Assembly (NCBI RefSeq): GCF_018424685.1
Contig: NZ_QTKX01000002.1
Coordinates: 558,001 to 622,000, forward strand
Origin: Mesobacillus boroniphilus
GTDB lineage: Bacteria; Bacillota; Bacilli; Bacillales; Cytobacillaceae
Direction of reading: 5' to 3'
Length of the DNA stretch: 64,000 bases
This document shows positions 36,763-47,442 of this stretch, piece by piece. The number at the start of each line of letters is the position of its first letter. The stretch's first letter is position 1. The notes below the pieces were generated by a model. That model saw only the letters and a program-made list of their open reading frames with translations, had not been told where the DNA came from and ran no database searches. The translations under genes and the position numbers were made by a program.

Positions 36763-37563
36763 TCATAGTGAACGAACATCAACTGCAGGGAAGAGCGGGT
36801 ACTGTCCGGAAATAAAATAGGCCAGTGACAGGAGGGCAGCAAAATAAGCGATAAAAAACAGGTCGTACCTGGAAAACTCGATGCTGTAATAAAAAGTCCT
36901 GCTATCAGTCTGGGAGAAGCGCTTCGCCTCCATAGCCACTGCGATCCTGTATGCACGCCGAATACTTTGGGATAGAAGCGGAATAGAAAAGCTTCTAATA
37001 GAAGAAAAGATTCCACCCAAAGAATAGGACTGCTCCACACCTCTTACGGTCCGGGCATACCTGATTGTTGTGAACTCTTCAATCATGATTGGAACGAGAC
37101 GGATTCCAGCCATGAAGCTGTAAGCATACTTTGGTTTAAGCTTCAACTGCTGCATCAGTGAATAAAACAGCATGACCGGACGGGTCGTAAGGGCAAATGT
37201 TAGGCCAAGCATGGCATAGATTAGCGCCCTGAATCCCAGGTGTATCCCTCTGAACAGGCTTTCCTGAGAAATATGCACCAACCCCCACTTTAAAAGGGTT
37301 GTTTCCCCTTTGCCGAAGAGAATCATCGACGAAGAGGTGGAAACAAAAATCAGGATGAACGGGATGGAGAAAAGCATGATTCTCCTGAATGGGTGTCCGG
37401 TGAAAAAGAGAAACAAAATACAGGGAGCTAAAGTGAACAGGACAATCAGGTTGATGTTATGGATGAACAATACGACGAAAAACAGGGAGGCAAATGTCAA
37501 AAGCTTCACACTTGGATTGATTTTATGAAGCCATGTCTCTTTGCTGTCAAATTGTATATGCAT
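36763..37563 (-). CDS. ykoC: EcfT-type permease YkoC of the thiamine/HMP transporter
   Basis: A 266-residue membrane protein of the CbiQ/EcfT family with about six hydrophobic helices. It has the ATPase-contact motifs near TIRYARTVRG and AIAVAMEAKRF-like RIAVAMEAKRF. It forms the energy-coupling transmembrane subunit with YkoD and YkoE. The ATG at 37563 follows GGAGGA and lies inside the end of ykoD (17-base overlap). Confidence 0.85.
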   Translation of the reverse strand: MHIQFDSKETWLHKINPSVKLLTFASLFFVVLFIHNINLIVLFTLAPCILFLFFTGHPFRRIMLFSIPFILIFVSTSSSMILFGKGETTLLKWGLVHISQESLFRGIHLGFRALIYAMLGLTFALTTRPVMLFYSLMQQLKLKPKYAYSFMAGIRLVPIMIEEFTTIRYARTVRGVEQSYSLGGIFSSIRSFSIPLLSQSIRRAYRIAVAMEAKRFSQTDSRTFYYSIEFSRYDLFFIAYFAALLSLAYFISGQYPLFPAVDVRSL

Positions 37564-39022
37564 GGATGTCCTCCACTGAAATCTCGATTTCATCTTCTTC
37601 AAAGTTTTTTTCTGCCACAGTCACCTTACCCTCGCTGACATTCCACACCTTGGTAGCAAAGTGCTCAATGATGTGCCGGTCATGGGTTGCCATGATGATG
37701 ATGCACCCTTTCGCCTGGTATTTCTCCAATAGTTCAAGGAGTGCGAATGTGTTTTGTGAATCTTGGCCAAAGGTGGGCTCATCCAGCAGGAGAATAAAAG
37801 GGTTTTGCGCAAATGCTGTTGCCACGCTGAGACGGCGTTTTTGCCCCATCGATAATTGGTAGGGATGAAGGTCTTGTTGATCAGCGAGTTTGAATAACAG
37901 CAGCAGCTCAGAAACCTTCTGCTGAACCGCAGTTTCATCTTCCTTTTTTTGCATGAAAGTAAAGGCAAGCTCGTCATATACCGTATTGGCCACGAATTGG
38001 AATTCCGGATTTTGAAATACAAATGCAGCATCCTTTGATACATCCTTGTTTTTGTGAATCATCCTGCCATCGATTTCATATGTGCCAGTTGTTGTCAGTA
38101 ATTGAATCAGTGACAAGAGCAAAGTGCTTTTACCGGCACCATTTTTACCCGCCACAGCAATCCAGTCGCCAGACTCCGCCACAGCCCTCTCAATATGGAT
38201 CTTCACGTTCTTCTTCCGGAAGCCTTTGAAATTCTCCAAAACTAGATGTTTTTTATTCTGTAAATCTAGCTTTTTTGATGGTGGTCTGGCAGTTTTATAT
38301 TGTTCCCATACGCCTGGAAACCATATGCCGTTTTTCTGGAATTCGTTTTTATAAGAAGCAAAAACAAGCTCTGGTGTGCCATCGGCGATGATTGTTCCGG
38401 CATCGTCAAACACGATAACCCGGTCGATAAAATCAGCGACATGTTCGATTTTATGCTCGACGATAATCACGGTTTTATCTGAAGAAATCTTTTTAACCGT
38501 CTCCCAGATCATCTTTGTCCCTTCCGGATCGAGCATTGCAGTGGGCTCGTCAAAAAACAGGACGTCAGGATCAAGGGCAAGGACAGAAGCGATTGCCAGC
38601 CGCTGCTTCATCCCGCCTGAAAAAGTCTGGATGCTGGAATGTGGGCCATCAAGCTCAAGGCCCACGACTGAAAGTAGTTCGGCAATCCTTTCCGGCATTA
38701 ATTCTCTTGGCAGCTGAAGGTTTTCAAGAACAAAGGCAATTTCTTCATCTGCATATGGCATACAAAATTGAGTATCCGGATCCTGGAAGACAAATCCCCA
38801 GGAATCTGGATAGATGGCACGTTCATAATGGATGGGAATCTCGACAGACTTAGGAATCAATCCAGACAGCGCCTGTAACAGAGTCGATTTTCCGCATCCC
38901 GTTGGCCCGAGCAGAAGAACCTTTTCTCCTTTTTCAAAAGTTATGGACAGGTCTTTGAATAGGAGCTTTTCAGCCCCGGGAAACTTTAATCTCAGTTTTT
39001 CAAACGATGATATAATTGACAC
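37547..39022 (-). CDS. ykoD: Duplicated ABC ATPase YkoD of the thiamine/HMP transporter
   Basis: A 491-residue protein with two ABC ATPase domains in tandem. The first has Walker A LLGPTGCGKSTLL (about 34) and signature FSGGMKQRLAIA. The second has GKNGAGKSTLL (about 293) and a weaker signature LSMGQKRRLSVA. This double-cassette arrangement is that of YkoD in the ECF-type thiamine-precursor transporter of B. subtilis. The start GTG at 39022 is seven bases after AGGAG. YkoF, part of the B. subtilis cluster, is missing here. Confidence 0.88.
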   Translation of the reverse strand: MSIISSFEKLRLKFPGAEKLLFKDLSITFEKGEKVLLLGPTGCGKSTLLQALSGLIPKSVEIPIHYERAIYPDSWGFVFQDPDTQFCMPYADEEIAFVLENLQLPRELMPERIAELLSVVGLELDGPHSSIQTFSGGMKQRLAIASVLALDPDVLFFDEPTAMLDPEGTKMIWETVKKISSDKTVIIVEHKIEHVADFIDRVIVFDDAGTIIADGTPELVFASYKNEFQKNGIWFPGVWEQYKTARPPSKKLDLQNKKHLVLENFKGFRKKNVKIHIERAVAESGDWIAVAGKNGAGKSTLLLSLIQLLTTTGTYEIDGRMIHKNKDVSKDAAFVFQNPEFQFVANTVYDELAFTFMQKKEDETAVQQKVSELLLLFKLADQQDLHPYQLSMGQKRRLSVATAFAQNPFILLLDEPTFGQDSQNTFALLELLEKYQAKGCIIIMATHDRHIIEHFATKVWNVSEGKVTVAEKNFEEDEIEISVEDIHAYTI

Positions 39023-39036
39023 TTGATCACTCCTGC

Positions 39037-39618
39037 TTATTGATTCAAGGAATCAAAGTCTTCCTTTGAAGCTGGTCTCAGGACATTTGTAACACCAGTC
39101 CGCTCAAGGGCCTTCACGATTACATGTGCAAGCAGCCCCGAGAAAAGAATGGATCCTGCAACCCTCATGACGACTAGTAAGGTAAGGTTCCATGCTGCCA
39201 AGTCCTCGATATAACCCTTATAGAAATCCATGATTAGAGAACCACCGCACGCTGCGATACTCGCGAGGCTGACGACAAACACTCCGGAGCGCTTATAGCC
39301 AAAAGCCATCAGCACCAGCTCGGCAAACAGTCCCTGGATAAACCCATACAATAGAACTTCCAGGCCCCATTCCGAGCCCATCAGGAATTCCCCCGATGAA
39401 GCGGCTACTTCAGCAAGGAGTGCCACACCTGGTTTCCGGATAATCAAGAACGCCACGATAGCAGCAATGAACCACATTCCGTATATAAATTGATCCAGGT
39501 GAAGTCCCAGTGGCTTGAGAGCATAATATAGTGGTCCCCATAGCTTATAAACAATTCCAAACGCAATCGAAATGACCACGGTCACTAAAATATCTGTTAG
39601 TTTTAACCCTTTTGACAT
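39037..39618 (-). CDS. ykoE: Substrate-binding membrane subunit YkoE
   Basis: A 193-residue membrane protein with about five helices that provides substrate specificity (S-component role) for the YkoEDC transporter. LTDILVTVVISIAFGIVYKLWGPL and ASSGEFLMGSEWGLEVLLYG are typical. Thiamine or HMP as ligand is supported by TPP-riboswitch control. The ATG at 39618 is six bases after AGGGAGA. Confidence 0.85.
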   Translation of the reverse strand: MSKGLKLTDILVTVVISIAFGIVYKLWGPLYYALKPLGLHLDQFIYGMWFIAAIVAFLIIRKPGVALLAEVAASSGEFLMGSEWGLEVLLYGFIQGLFAELVLMAFGYKRSGVFVVSLASIAACGGSLIMDFYKGYIEDLAAWNLTLLVVMRVAGSILFSGLLAHVIVKALERTGVTNVLRPASKEDFDSLNQ

Positions 39619-39662
39619 CTTCAATCTCCCTTTCTTGAAGCAGTGGACTAAATCCCTGCAAC

Positions 39663-40352
39663 TTACTGTGCTAAAGCATCGGTAATATTTATTGGCCAGC
39701 CTTCAAGCGAGTATGCCATTTCCCAGAATTGCAGCTCATATTGACTGCTGATTAAAAAGTGTTGCTTCATCTTTTCTTTTTCCTTTTCTGAAGCAGTTTC
39801 TGCAATAGCATCCAGAAAGTTAAGCTGCTCCATCACCAGCTCTCTGAACCAGTCGCCGCCATAGGCGGCAATCCATTCCTGGTAAATCGGATGATCCGGA
39901 GACGCATCTTTGAGCATTAGCCCAATCTCATAGTAAATCCAATAGCAGGGAAGGATCGAAGCAATGATTTCCCCAATGCTTCCTGAAGCAGCGACCCTGT
40001 AAAGGTGAGAGGTATAGGCATAGGCAGTCGGCGCTGGCTCAAATCCTTGTAAATCTTCCTTGGTGACTCCGAGCTGTCCCATAAACCTTTCATGTAAACT
40101 GAGTTCGGCCTGATATGTACCTTGTGCATGGGCAGCCATTCTTGCAGTTGTAGATAAATCCTCAGCCCTCGAGGCTCCGATTGCCTGAATACGGGCGAAA
40201 TGGGAGAGGTAATAGGAATCCTGTAAAAGGTAATATCGAAAGGATTCAAGTGATAAAGTCCCGTTTGCGATTCCCTGGACGAAAGGGTGATTGAAATTCG
40301 CCTCCCATACCTCGTTTGCTTCTTGACGGATCATGCTTGTGAATGTTGACAT
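39663..40352 (-). CDS. tenA: Aminopyrimidine aminohydrolase (thiaminase II)
   Basis: TenA salvages the pyrimidine of degraded thiamine (aminomethyl-HMP to HMP). The 229-residue helical protein has NHPFVQGIANGTL, YLLQDSYYLSHFARI, the catalytic cysteine in ILPCYWIYYEIG (about residue 138) and YGGDWFRELVMEQL. The ATG at 40352 is five bases from AGGAGG. It is the first gene after the TPP riboswitch. Confidence 0.95.
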   Translation of the reverse strand: MSTFTSMIRQEANEVWEANFNHPFVQGIANGTLSLESFRYYLLQDSYYLSHFARIQAIGASRAEDLSTTARMAAHAQGTYQAELSLHERFMGQLGVTKEDLQGFEPAPTAYAYTSHLYRVAASGSIGEIIASILPCYWIYYEIGLMLKDASPDHPIYQEWIAAYGGDWFRELVMEQLNFLDAIAETASEKEKEKMKQHFLISSQYELQFWEMAYSLEGWPINITDALAQ

Positions 40353-40410
40353 AACAACCTCCTGAGTTTCAAAATTCAGCATCCTGCCGGCGAAGGATGC
40401 CGTTTTTTCC

Positions 40411-40444
40411 AATAAAAAAACCACTTTCTGCAGGCAGAAAGTGG
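40411..40444 (-). terminator. Riboswitch terminator before tenA
   Basis: On the minus strand CCACTTTCTGC and GCAGAAAGTGG form the stem, followed by seven T residues. Its left arm can compete with the 3' P1 side of the TPP aptamer (GGAAGTGG), giving the on/off switch. Confidence 0.88.
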
Positions 40445-40484
40445 TTGTATTGGCAGCAAATCGAAACAGTGAAAGCTACAGATA

Positions 40485-40578
40485 CTCCACTTCCCTACGC
40501 TGGTATGATCCAGATCAGGTTCGAAGGGTCTTAAAGTTTCACTTTAATCTCAGCCTTAACAAAAGGCTCCCCCAGTAG
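40485..40578 (-). promoter_or_regulatory. TPP (THI box) riboswitch
   Basis: On the minus strand the conserved TPP aptamer parts occur in order: a GGGGGAGCC start, GGCTGAGATTA, GACCCTTCGAACCTGATC, and CTGGATCATACCAGCG followed by TAGGGAAGTGG. It controls tenA-ykoE-ykoD-ykoC-tenI-thiO-thiS-thiG-thiF by transcription termination. Confidence 0.97.
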
Positions 40579-40611
40579 ATATATTTCGCTATTAAATTAA
40601 TATCTGAGCTC

Positions 40612-40639
40612 ATCATATCATGCTTCACAAAATTGTCAA
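40612..40639 (-). promoter_or_regulatory. Promoter of the thiamine operon
   Basis: On the minus strand TTGACA (40639-40634) and TATGAT (40617-40612) are 16 bases apart, about 34 bases before the aptamer. Confidence 0.8.
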
Positions 40640-40644
40640 ACAAT

Positions 40645-41910
<1,266 letters not shown>

Positions 41911-41919
41911 AAAAATACC

Positions 41920-41950
41920 AAACCCGCTGTATATGATTCAGCGGGTTTTT
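41920..41950 (+). terminator. Terminator after trxB
   Basis: AAACCCGCTG (41920-41929) and CAGCGGGTTT (41939-41948), followed by TT. Confidence 0.9.
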
Positions 41951-42106
41951 ATGGGCTTTTCCCAATACGATGGTAAAAACAGCATGTCTCGGCATAAATT
42001 AACAAAACGTAATTATATATTAATTCTCCTGTAACAGTAGTGAAACAATCATGGGGTATTATAGGAATAGAAATTGACCCCCTTTTAAAAATATAATCCT
42101 TTGACG

Positions 42107-42134
42107 GCACAGGTTATCCTGTGCTCTTTTTTTT
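42107..42134 (+). terminator. Second terminator-like hairpin downstream of trxB
   Basis: GCACAGG (42107-42113), loop TTAT, CCTGTGC (42118-42124), then TCTTTTTTTT. No gene ends just before it. It may be a backup for trxB or end a short RNA. The rest of 41951-42244 shows nothing I can support; an open frame of 91 codons at 42101-42376 lacks a ribosome site and coding character. Confidence 0.7.
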
Positions 42135-42244
42135 GCATAAAAGTGAAACAGGCCGTTGTATCGGATTATAACACCATACGCTTACCGAAATTTGTATCTG
42201 CTAAACTCACTTATTCCTTAACAAAAATATCATCTTTGTATTCA

Positions 42245-42273
42245 TTGTGGCGAAAAACTAAAAATAGTATAAT
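42245..42273 (+). promoter_or_regulatory. Promoter of the nudix-rapZ-glmR-whiA-crh operon
   Basis: TTGTGG (42245-42250) and TATAAT (42268-42273) are 17 bases apart, giving a leader of about 170 bases. Confidence 0.65.
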
Positions 42274-42451
42274 GGAAAGAATAAAAGTTCGGCTTTTTTG
42301 CAGGACTGTTTTTTCCGCGATTGCTGCTTTTTTTGATGTTGATTGGAATCGAAAAACAGGAGCCATTTCTGTGTGAAAAACAGCAGAGCTTACGAAAACT
42401 TTAAAGTGCCTTGATGGCCTTTACGCACGCACATATAAAGAGGTGGATTTG

Positions 42452-42910
42452 ATGCAGCGAGTGACGAATTGTGTTTTAGTAAAAGATAATAAGATTTTGC
42501 TGCTGCAAAAGCCGCGCCGAAATTGGTGGGTGGCTCCAGGCGGAAAAATGGAACCAGGAGAAACCGTGAAGGATTCATGTGTCAGGGAATTTCGCGAAGA
42601 AACAGGGATTTACCTGCGCAATCCGCAAATAAAAGGGATTTTCACATTTGTCATCAAGGAAGATGATCAAGTTGTATCCGAGTGGATGATGTTCACGTTT
42701 TACGCCACTGAGGCAGATGGCATCAACCTGGATGAATGTGAGGAAGGAACACTTGCCTGGCATGAGCTTGACGGCATAAAAGACCTGCCAATGGCAGCGG
42801 GAGATTATCACATCCTGGAATACATGGTCCATGGACAAGGAATTATCTATGGCACTTTTACTTATACACCGGATTTTGAGCTGATCAATTACAGGCTCGA
42901 TCCAAATTGA
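42452..42910 (+). CDS. yvcI: Nudix hydrolase YvcI
   Basis: A 152-residue Nudix protein with a complete Nudix box (GGKMEPGETVKDSCVREF then REETGI), cleaving a nucleoside diphosphate-linked substrate that is not known. It is mutT-like in length. The ATG at 42452 follows GAGGTGG. It is the first gene of the rapZ-glmR-whiA-crh operon, as in B. subtilis. Confidence 0.88.
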   Translation: MQRVTNCVLVKDNKILLLQKPRRNWWVAPGGKMEPGETVKDSCVREFREETGIYLRNPQIKGIFTFVIKEDDQVVSEWMMFTFYATEADGINLDECEEGTLAWHELDGIKDLPMAAGDYHILEYMVHGQGIIYGTFTYTPDFELINYRLDPN

Positions 42911-42946
42911 TACCATAAATAACTTTATTTGCAGGGGGAAAGAGAT

Positions 42947-43840
42947 ATGAGTACCGGTTCAAGCACTGATACCCAGCTCGTGATTATAACAGGTATGTCT
43001 GGCGCAGGTAAAACCGTCGCCATCCAGAGCTTCGAAGACCTTGGTTTCTTCTGCGTCGACAACCTGCCGCCAACTTTGCTGCCGAAATTCCTTGAGTTAA
43101 TGAAGGAATCTGGCACGAAAATGAACAAAGTGGCACTGGTCATGGATTTGCGAGGACGCGAATTTTTTGACTCTCTATTTAAAGCGCTGGATGATTTGGC
43201 TGAAACTTCATGGGTGACACCACAGGTATTGTTCCTTGACGCGGATGACTCGACTCTTGTGCGCCGCTATAAAGAAACGAGACGTTCGCACCCGCTTGCT
43301 CCATCCGGACTGCCGCTTGAAGGCATCCAGCTTGAACGAGAGCTTCTGGAAGAACTGAAGGGTAGAGCGCAGCTTATCTACAAAACAACAGGAATGAAGC
43401 CGAAAGAACTCCGTGAAAAAATCCTTGAGGAGTTTTCGGTGAACAAGAAGACGATTTTTACGGTCAATGTCATGTCCTTTGGTTTCAAGCATGGAATACC
43501 AATTGATGCTGACCTTGTTTTTGACGTCCGCTTTTTGCCAAATCCACATTATATTGAACACATGCGTCCAAAAACAGGTCTTGATGAAGACGTGTCGACA
43601 TATGTTTTAAAATGGAACGAGACGAGCAAGTTCCTTGAAAAGGTGACTGATTTGCTGGGTTTCATGCTCCCTCACTATAAAAGGGAAGGAAAGGCTCAGC
43701 TAATCATTGCCATCGGCTGCACAGGCGGCCAGCACCGTTCTGTTGCCCTGGCGGAACACATCGCCAGATTTTTCGAGAAAGACTATCATACCCGTGTGAC
43801 CCACCGTGATATCGATAAAAGGCAGGGACATATAAAATGA
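42947..43840 (+). CDS. rapZ: RapZ/YvcJ nucleotide-binding protein
   Basis: A 297-residue P-loop protein with Walker A GMSGAGKT (16-23), DLRGREFF and the C-terminal RapZ segment [16 protein letters not shown]. In B. subtilis (YvcJ) it is a GTP/ATP hydrolase affecting competence. In E. coli RapZ controls glmS small RNAs. The ATG at 42947 follows AGGGGGAAA. It overlaps glmR by four bases. Confidence 0.93.
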   Translation: MSTGSSTDTQLVIITGMSGAGKTVAIQSFEDLGFFCVDNLPPTLLPKFLELMKESGTKMNKVALVMDLRGREFFDSLFKALDDLAETSWVTPQVLFLDADDSTLVRRYKETRRSHPLAPSGLPLEGIQLERELLEELKGRAQLIYKTTGMKPKELREKILEEFSVNKKTIFTVNVMSFGFKHGIPIDADLVFDVRFLPNPHYIEHMRPKTGLDEDVSTYVLKWNETSKFLEKVTDLLGFMLPHYKREGKAQLIIAIGCTGGQHRSVALAEHIARFFEKDYHTRVTHRDIDKRQGHIK

Positions 43841-44820
43841 TGACGGATGGACTGCCAAAAATCGTCATCATCGGGGGTGGAACGGGTCTCCCTGTCCTGC
43901 TGCGGGGCTTGAAAAAACACCCAGTCGACATCACTGCGATTGTCACGGTTGCTGATGATGGCGGCAGCTCTGGCCGATTGAGGGAGGATATGCAAATTCC
44001 TCCACCGGGGGATATCCGGAATGTCCTTGCAGCACTTTCAGATGTGGAGCCGTTGATCGAAGAGATGTTCCAGCACCGATTCAATACAGCCAATGAATTG
44101 TCCGGCCATTCGCTTGGCAATCTAATCTTGGCCGCGATGACGTCGATCACCGGCAATTTTGTTCATGCGATACAGGAAATGAGCAAGGTCCTGAATGTGC
44201 GCGGGAAAGTACTGCCGGCGGCAAACAGGAGCGTTATGCTTAATGCGGTGATGGAGGATGACAGCATCGTCAGGGGAGAATCCAAAATACCTTACTCCGG
44301 AAAAAGGATCAAAAGGGTCTTTTTGAATCCAGAAGGAGTAAAGCCATTGCCTGAAACTCTCCAGGCCATCAGGGAAGCTGATTTGATTGTGATCGGGCCG
44401 GGCAGTTTGTATACTAGCATACTGCCGAATTTGCTCGTAAAGAGACTTGGCAAGGAAGTTTGCAAAGCCAAAGCACGCAAGGTGTATATTTGCAACCTGA
44501 TGACCCAGGCAGGGGAGACACATGATTTTGCTGCCAGTGATCATATTAAAGCAATCTATGACCACATGGACTGTGCTTTTATTGATACGATTCTTGTGAA
44601 CAGTGAGACAATCCCGCCGGATGTTGAACTACGTTATAAGGAAGAGCTTGCCCAGCCTGTCCATTTTGACCTTGACCGGCTGATGTCATTAGGGATTGAA
44701 GTCGTCCAGGATGAAATCGCTGAGCTGGATGGCAATGTCATCAGGCATGACACGAAAAAAGTTTCAGAAATTTTATATTCTATGATAATAAATGAAACCA
44801 AAAAGAGATATAACGCGTAA
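43837..44820 (+). CDS. glmR: GlmR/YvcK, gluconeogenic growth and cell-wall factor
   Basis: A 327-residue protein of the CofD/YvcK family: [19 protein letters not shown] near the N-terminus, [21 protein letters not shown]-free central fold with [17 protein letters not shown], and [16 protein letters not shown]. In B. subtilis it binds UDP-GlcNAc and stimulates GlmS, directing carbon to the cell wall on gluconeogenic substrates. Position between rapZ and whiA is the conserved one. Confidence 0.93.
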   Translation: MMTDGLPKIVIIGGGTGLPVLLRGLKKHPVDITAIVTVADDGGSSGRLREDMQIPPPGDIRNVLAALSDVEPLIEEMFQHRFNTANELSGHSLGNLILAAMTSITGNFVHAIQEMSKVLNVRGKVLPAANRSVMLNAVMEDDSIVRGESKIPYSGKRIKRVFLNPEGVKPLPETLQAIREADLIVIGPGSLYTSILPNLLVKRLGKEVCKAKARKVYICNLMTQAGETHDFAASDHIKAIYDHMDCAFIDTILVNSETIPPDVELRYKEELAQPVHFDLDRLMSLGIEVVQDEIAELDGNVIRHDTKKVSEILYSMIINETKKRYNA

Positions 44821-44932
44821 ATATATGATGCAAGCGTTTGTCTCTTTTGAATGCATTGAGCAAAAAAATAAAAAAGACAGCTGCTGCGCTGGCTTGCCAG
44901 GGTGTCAGCGCTAAATAACAGGGGGTGAGAAG

Positions 44933-45880
44933 GTGTCGTTCGCTTCGGAAACAAAAAAGGAACTCACGAATATAGACGTGAAGGGCTGCTGCGCCGACGC
45001 GGAACTGTCCGCTTTAATCCGGATGAATGGTTCCCTTTCCTTCTCAAATCGCAAACTCATCGTAGACATACAGACGGAAAATGCCGCGATTGCCAGGCGT
45101 ATCTATACCTTGATCAAAAAAAGTTATCAGGTTCAGGTAGAGCTCCTTGTGCGCAAAAAGATGCGGCTGAAAAAAAATAATGTTTATATTGTCCGCCTTA
45201 AGGAATCAGCCAGGGAAATTCTGGAGGATTTAAAGATATTAGGAGAAGGTTTTGAAATAATTTATGACATATCGCCTGAACTAGTGAAAAAGAAATGTTG
45301 TAAGCGTTCTTATCTAAGAGGCGCTTTCCTTGCGGGAGGTTCTGTGAACAACCCGGAAACATCCTCCTATCATTTGGAGATTGCCTCCATGTATCAGGAA
45401 CATAATCACTCATTATGTGAGCTGATGAATACGTTCGGGTTGAACAGTAAAACGCTTGAGCGAAAAAAAGGCTTCATCACATATTTGAAGGAAGCGGAAA
45501 AAATCACTGAGTTTTTGAACATCGTTGGTGCACATAATGCGTTGCTGCGATTCGAGGATATCCGGATTGTCCGCGACATGAGAAACTCGGTTAATCGCCT
45601 CGTGAATTGTGAAACAGCTAACTTGAATAAAACAATTGGTGCTGCACTACGACAGGTAGAGAATATCCGCTTCATAAGGGATACAGTCGGCCTGCAAATT
45701 TTACCGGAAAAGCTGAGGGAAATCGCTCAGCTCCGTGTCGATTACCAGGATGTCACCCTTAAAGAGTTGGGCGAGATGGTAAGCGGTGGAACAATCAGCA
45801 AATCAGGAATCAATCACCGGCTGCGAAAGATCGATGAAATTGCGGATAAACTGCGTGCCGGACAAATTACAAATAAATAG
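44933..45880 (+). CDS. whiA: DNA-binding protein WhiA
   Basis: A 315-residue protein with an N-terminal LAGLIDADG-homing-endonuclease-like fold without nuclease residues (about 1-215, [23 protein letters not shown]) and a C-terminal HTH (about 225-310, [21 protein letters not shown]). In B. subtilis it affects cell division and chromosome segregation. The start is GTG after GGGGGTGAG. The 110-base gap from glmR holds no gene. Confidence 0.95.
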   Translation: MSFASETKKELTNIDVKGCCADAELSALIRMNGSLSFSNRKLIVDIQTENAAIARRIYTLIKKSYQVQVELLVRKKMRLKKNNVYIVRLKESAREILEDLKILGEGFEIIYDISPELVKKKCCKRSYLRGAFLAGGSVNNPETSSYHLEIASMYQEHNHSLCELMNTFGLNSKTLERKKGFITYLKEAEKITEFLNIVGAHNALLRFEDIRIVRDMRNSVNRLVNCETANLNKTIGAALRQVENIRFIRDTVGLQILPEKLREIAQLRVDYQDVTLKELGEMVSGGTISKSGINHRLRKIDEIADKLRAGQITNK

Positions 45881-45901
45881 AGGGTTAGAGGAGGAAAAGC
45901 A

Positions 45902-46159
45902 ATGGTGGAAAAACAGGTGGAAGTAAAATTGAAAACTGGTTTACAGGCTCGCCCTGCGGCGTTGTTCGTGCAAGAAGCAAACAGGTTCTCATCTGATATA
46001 TTTCTAGAGAAGGACGGAAAAAAGGTGAACGCGAAGAGCATCATGGGATTGATGAGCCTTGCCGTTAGTGCTGGCGCATCCGTGAACCTGATCGCAGAAG
46101 GCAATGATGAGGAAGAAGCAGTGGAAAAGCTCGCTGAATATATCCAGAAAGAAAACTAA
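45902..46159 (+). CDS. crh: Crh, catabolite-repression HPr-like protein
   Basis: An 85-residue HPr paralogue. Gln15 (GLQARPAA) replaces the PTS-phosphorylated His15 of HPr, so it cannot pass phosphate to sugars. Ser46 (KSIMGLM) is kept as the HprK target. P-Ser-Crh is a CcpA cofactor. GAGGAGG precedes the ATG. It is the last gene of its operon. Confidence 0.97.
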   Translation: MVEKQVEVKLKTGLQARPAALFVQEANRFSSDIFLEKDGKKVNAKSIMGLMSLAVSAGASVNLIAEGNDEEEAVEKLAEYIQKEN

Positions 46160-46185
46160 TCCTATAAAATAAGGTTGAAAAAACA

Positions 46186-46216
46186 AAAACTCGCTCCCTT
46201 TAAAGAGCGAGTTTTT
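46186..46216. terminator. Bidirectional terminator between crh and clpP
   Basis: AAAAACTCGCTC (46186-46197) is complementary to GAGCGAGTTTTT (46205-46216). A and T flanks make it work in both directions. Confidence 0.92.
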
Positions 46217-46224
46217 AAATCGGA

Positions 46225-46830
46225 TTATTTATCCTTCTTTTCTTCAAGCACATTGCGAGTGATGATCTGGTCAACAAGACCATATTCCTTCGCACGGTCA
46301 GCAGTCATGAAGTTGTCACGGTCAGTATCTTTCGAGATGACTTCAAGTGGCTGGCCAGTACGCTCAGAAAGGATTGTATTCAGCTTTTCACGAAGGAAAA
46401 GAATGCGCTTCGCAGCGATTTCAATTTCTGTCGCCTGTCCCTGAGCACCACCCAGTGGCTGGTGAATCATGACTTCTGCGTTCGGAAGTGCATAACGCTT
46501 CCCTTTTGTACCAGCAGCGAGAAGGAATGCACCCATGGAAGCAGCCATACCGATACATATTGTTTGGACATCTGGCTTGATGAACTGCATAGTATCGTAG
46601 ATTGCCATACCGGCAGTGATGCTGCCGCCCGGGCTATTAATGTAGATGGAGATGTCTTTTTCCGGATTTTCAGCTTCCAGGAAAAGCAACTGAGCTACGA
46701 TTGAGTTGGCAACATTGTCATCAATCCCGCTTCCCAGCATAATGATGCGATCCTTTAAAAGGCGGGAATAAATATCATATGCCCTTTCGCCCCGATTCGT
46801 TTGTTCAATGACTGTAGGAATCAAGTTCAT
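46225..46830 (-). CDS. clpP: ATP-dependent Clp protease proteolytic subunit
   Basis: A 201-residue serine protease forming the tetradecameric core used with ClpC, ClpX and ClpE. The catalytic Ser98 is in GMAASMG, His123 in VMIHQPLGG, and Asp in KDTDRDNFM near 172. AAAGGAGGA precedes the ATG. A CtsR box overlaps the promoter. The transcript leader of about 120 bases contains short inverted repeats (GCCTTTATAAAGGC and GCAGTAACTGC). Confidence 0.98.
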   Translation of the reverse strand: MNLIPTVIEQTNRGERAYDIYSRLLKDRIIMLGSGIDDNVANSIVAQLLFLEAENPEKDISIYINSPGGSITAGMAIYDTMQFIKPDVQTICIGMAASMGAFLLAAGTKGKRYALPNAEVMIHQPLGGAQGQATEIEIAAKRILFLREKLNTILSERTGQPLEVISKDTDRDNFMTADRAKEYGLVDQIITRNVLEEKKDK

Positions 46831-46954
46831 GTTTGTTTTCCTCCTTTAACGTAAAGATCATTTACTGCCCTTAAAAAAGCAGTTACTGCCTTTATAAAGG
46901 CAAATTGCAGGCTGGCATAAACTGGTTCGTTTGCCAGAACACCTATGTAGTTTC

Positions 46955-46983
46955 ATGATACACGCATGGTCAATAAAGGTCAA
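46955..46983 (-). promoter_or_regulatory. clpP promoter
   Basis: On the minus strand TTGACC (46983-46978) and TATCAT (46960-46955) have a 17-base spacer. No gene is visible in 46831-47171 apart from this control region. Confidence 0.8.
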
Positions 46984-46984
46984 A
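46968..46984. promoter_or_regulatory. CtsR operator at clpP
   Basis: GGTCAATAAAGGTCAAA matches the CtsR direct heptad repeat RGTCAAA-NAN-RGTCAAA with one mismatch. It covers the clpP -35, so CtsR would block polymerase until heat or protein stress. Confidence 0.88.
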
Positions 46985-47171
46985 CGAATCGCTTGCATAG
47001 TCTGCAGAAACTGTTCGACAATAATATATATTCCAATTTACTGTACCGTATCCATCTTACCCAAGATTGTCATTTTTAAACAACCTTACTGGCTGCCCTT
47101 CCAAAAAATCATTCTTGCAAACCGGGAAAACTTAACCTATAATAGGTAAGCGTAACGCTAACTTGTAACAT

Positions 47172-47243
47172 GCCCTCGTGGTGCAACGGATAGCACGTAA
47201 GATTCCGGTTCTTGAGATGTGGGTTCGATTCCTGCCGAGGGCG
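47172..47243 (+). tRNA. tRNA-Arg (anticodon CCG)
   Basis: Cloverleaf of 72 bases: acceptor GCCCTCG/CGAGGGC, D arm with GGTGCAACGGATAGC, anticodon stem TAAGA/TCTTG with loop TTCCGGT giving CCG (reads CGG), and T loop TTCGATT. The terminal CCA is not encoded. A tRNA-Arg also lies near clpP and sigL in B. subtilis. Confidence 0.93.
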
Positions 47244-47248
47244 TCATT

Positions 47249-47291
47249 AAAATCCCGCTGAGTCCAATTTTGGCTCAGCGGGATTTTTTTT
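47249..47291 (+). terminator. Terminator after tRNA-Arg
   Basis: AAATCCCGCTGAG and CTCAGCGGGATT form a long stem followed by eight T residues. Confidence 0.92.
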
Positions 47292-47442
47292 ATTTTCAGC
47301 CACTACAATATGTGGATTTTCCTATTACTTTCAAAATAGTGTATACGACTAGGAGCATTCACCTAAACAAGCATTTGCTCTCTTTCATAGAGCAATAGAG
47401 AGGTGCATTTCCACCTCAATATTTTATGAAAGGAAGATGTAA

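Noticed and set aside
42060..42134. Small RNA gene with TTGACC and TATAAT before the hairpin at 42107
   Set aside because: The two boxes are only 12 bases apart, and a start after TATAAT would give a transcript of about 30 bases.
42101..42376. A 91-codon ORF between trxB and the nudix gene
   Set aside because: It has no ribosome site, starts inside a terminator hairpin and contains the probable promoter of the downstream operon.
46931..47149. A 72-codon ORF upstream of tRNA-Arg
   Set aside because: No ribosome site, and it covers the clpP control region on the other strand.
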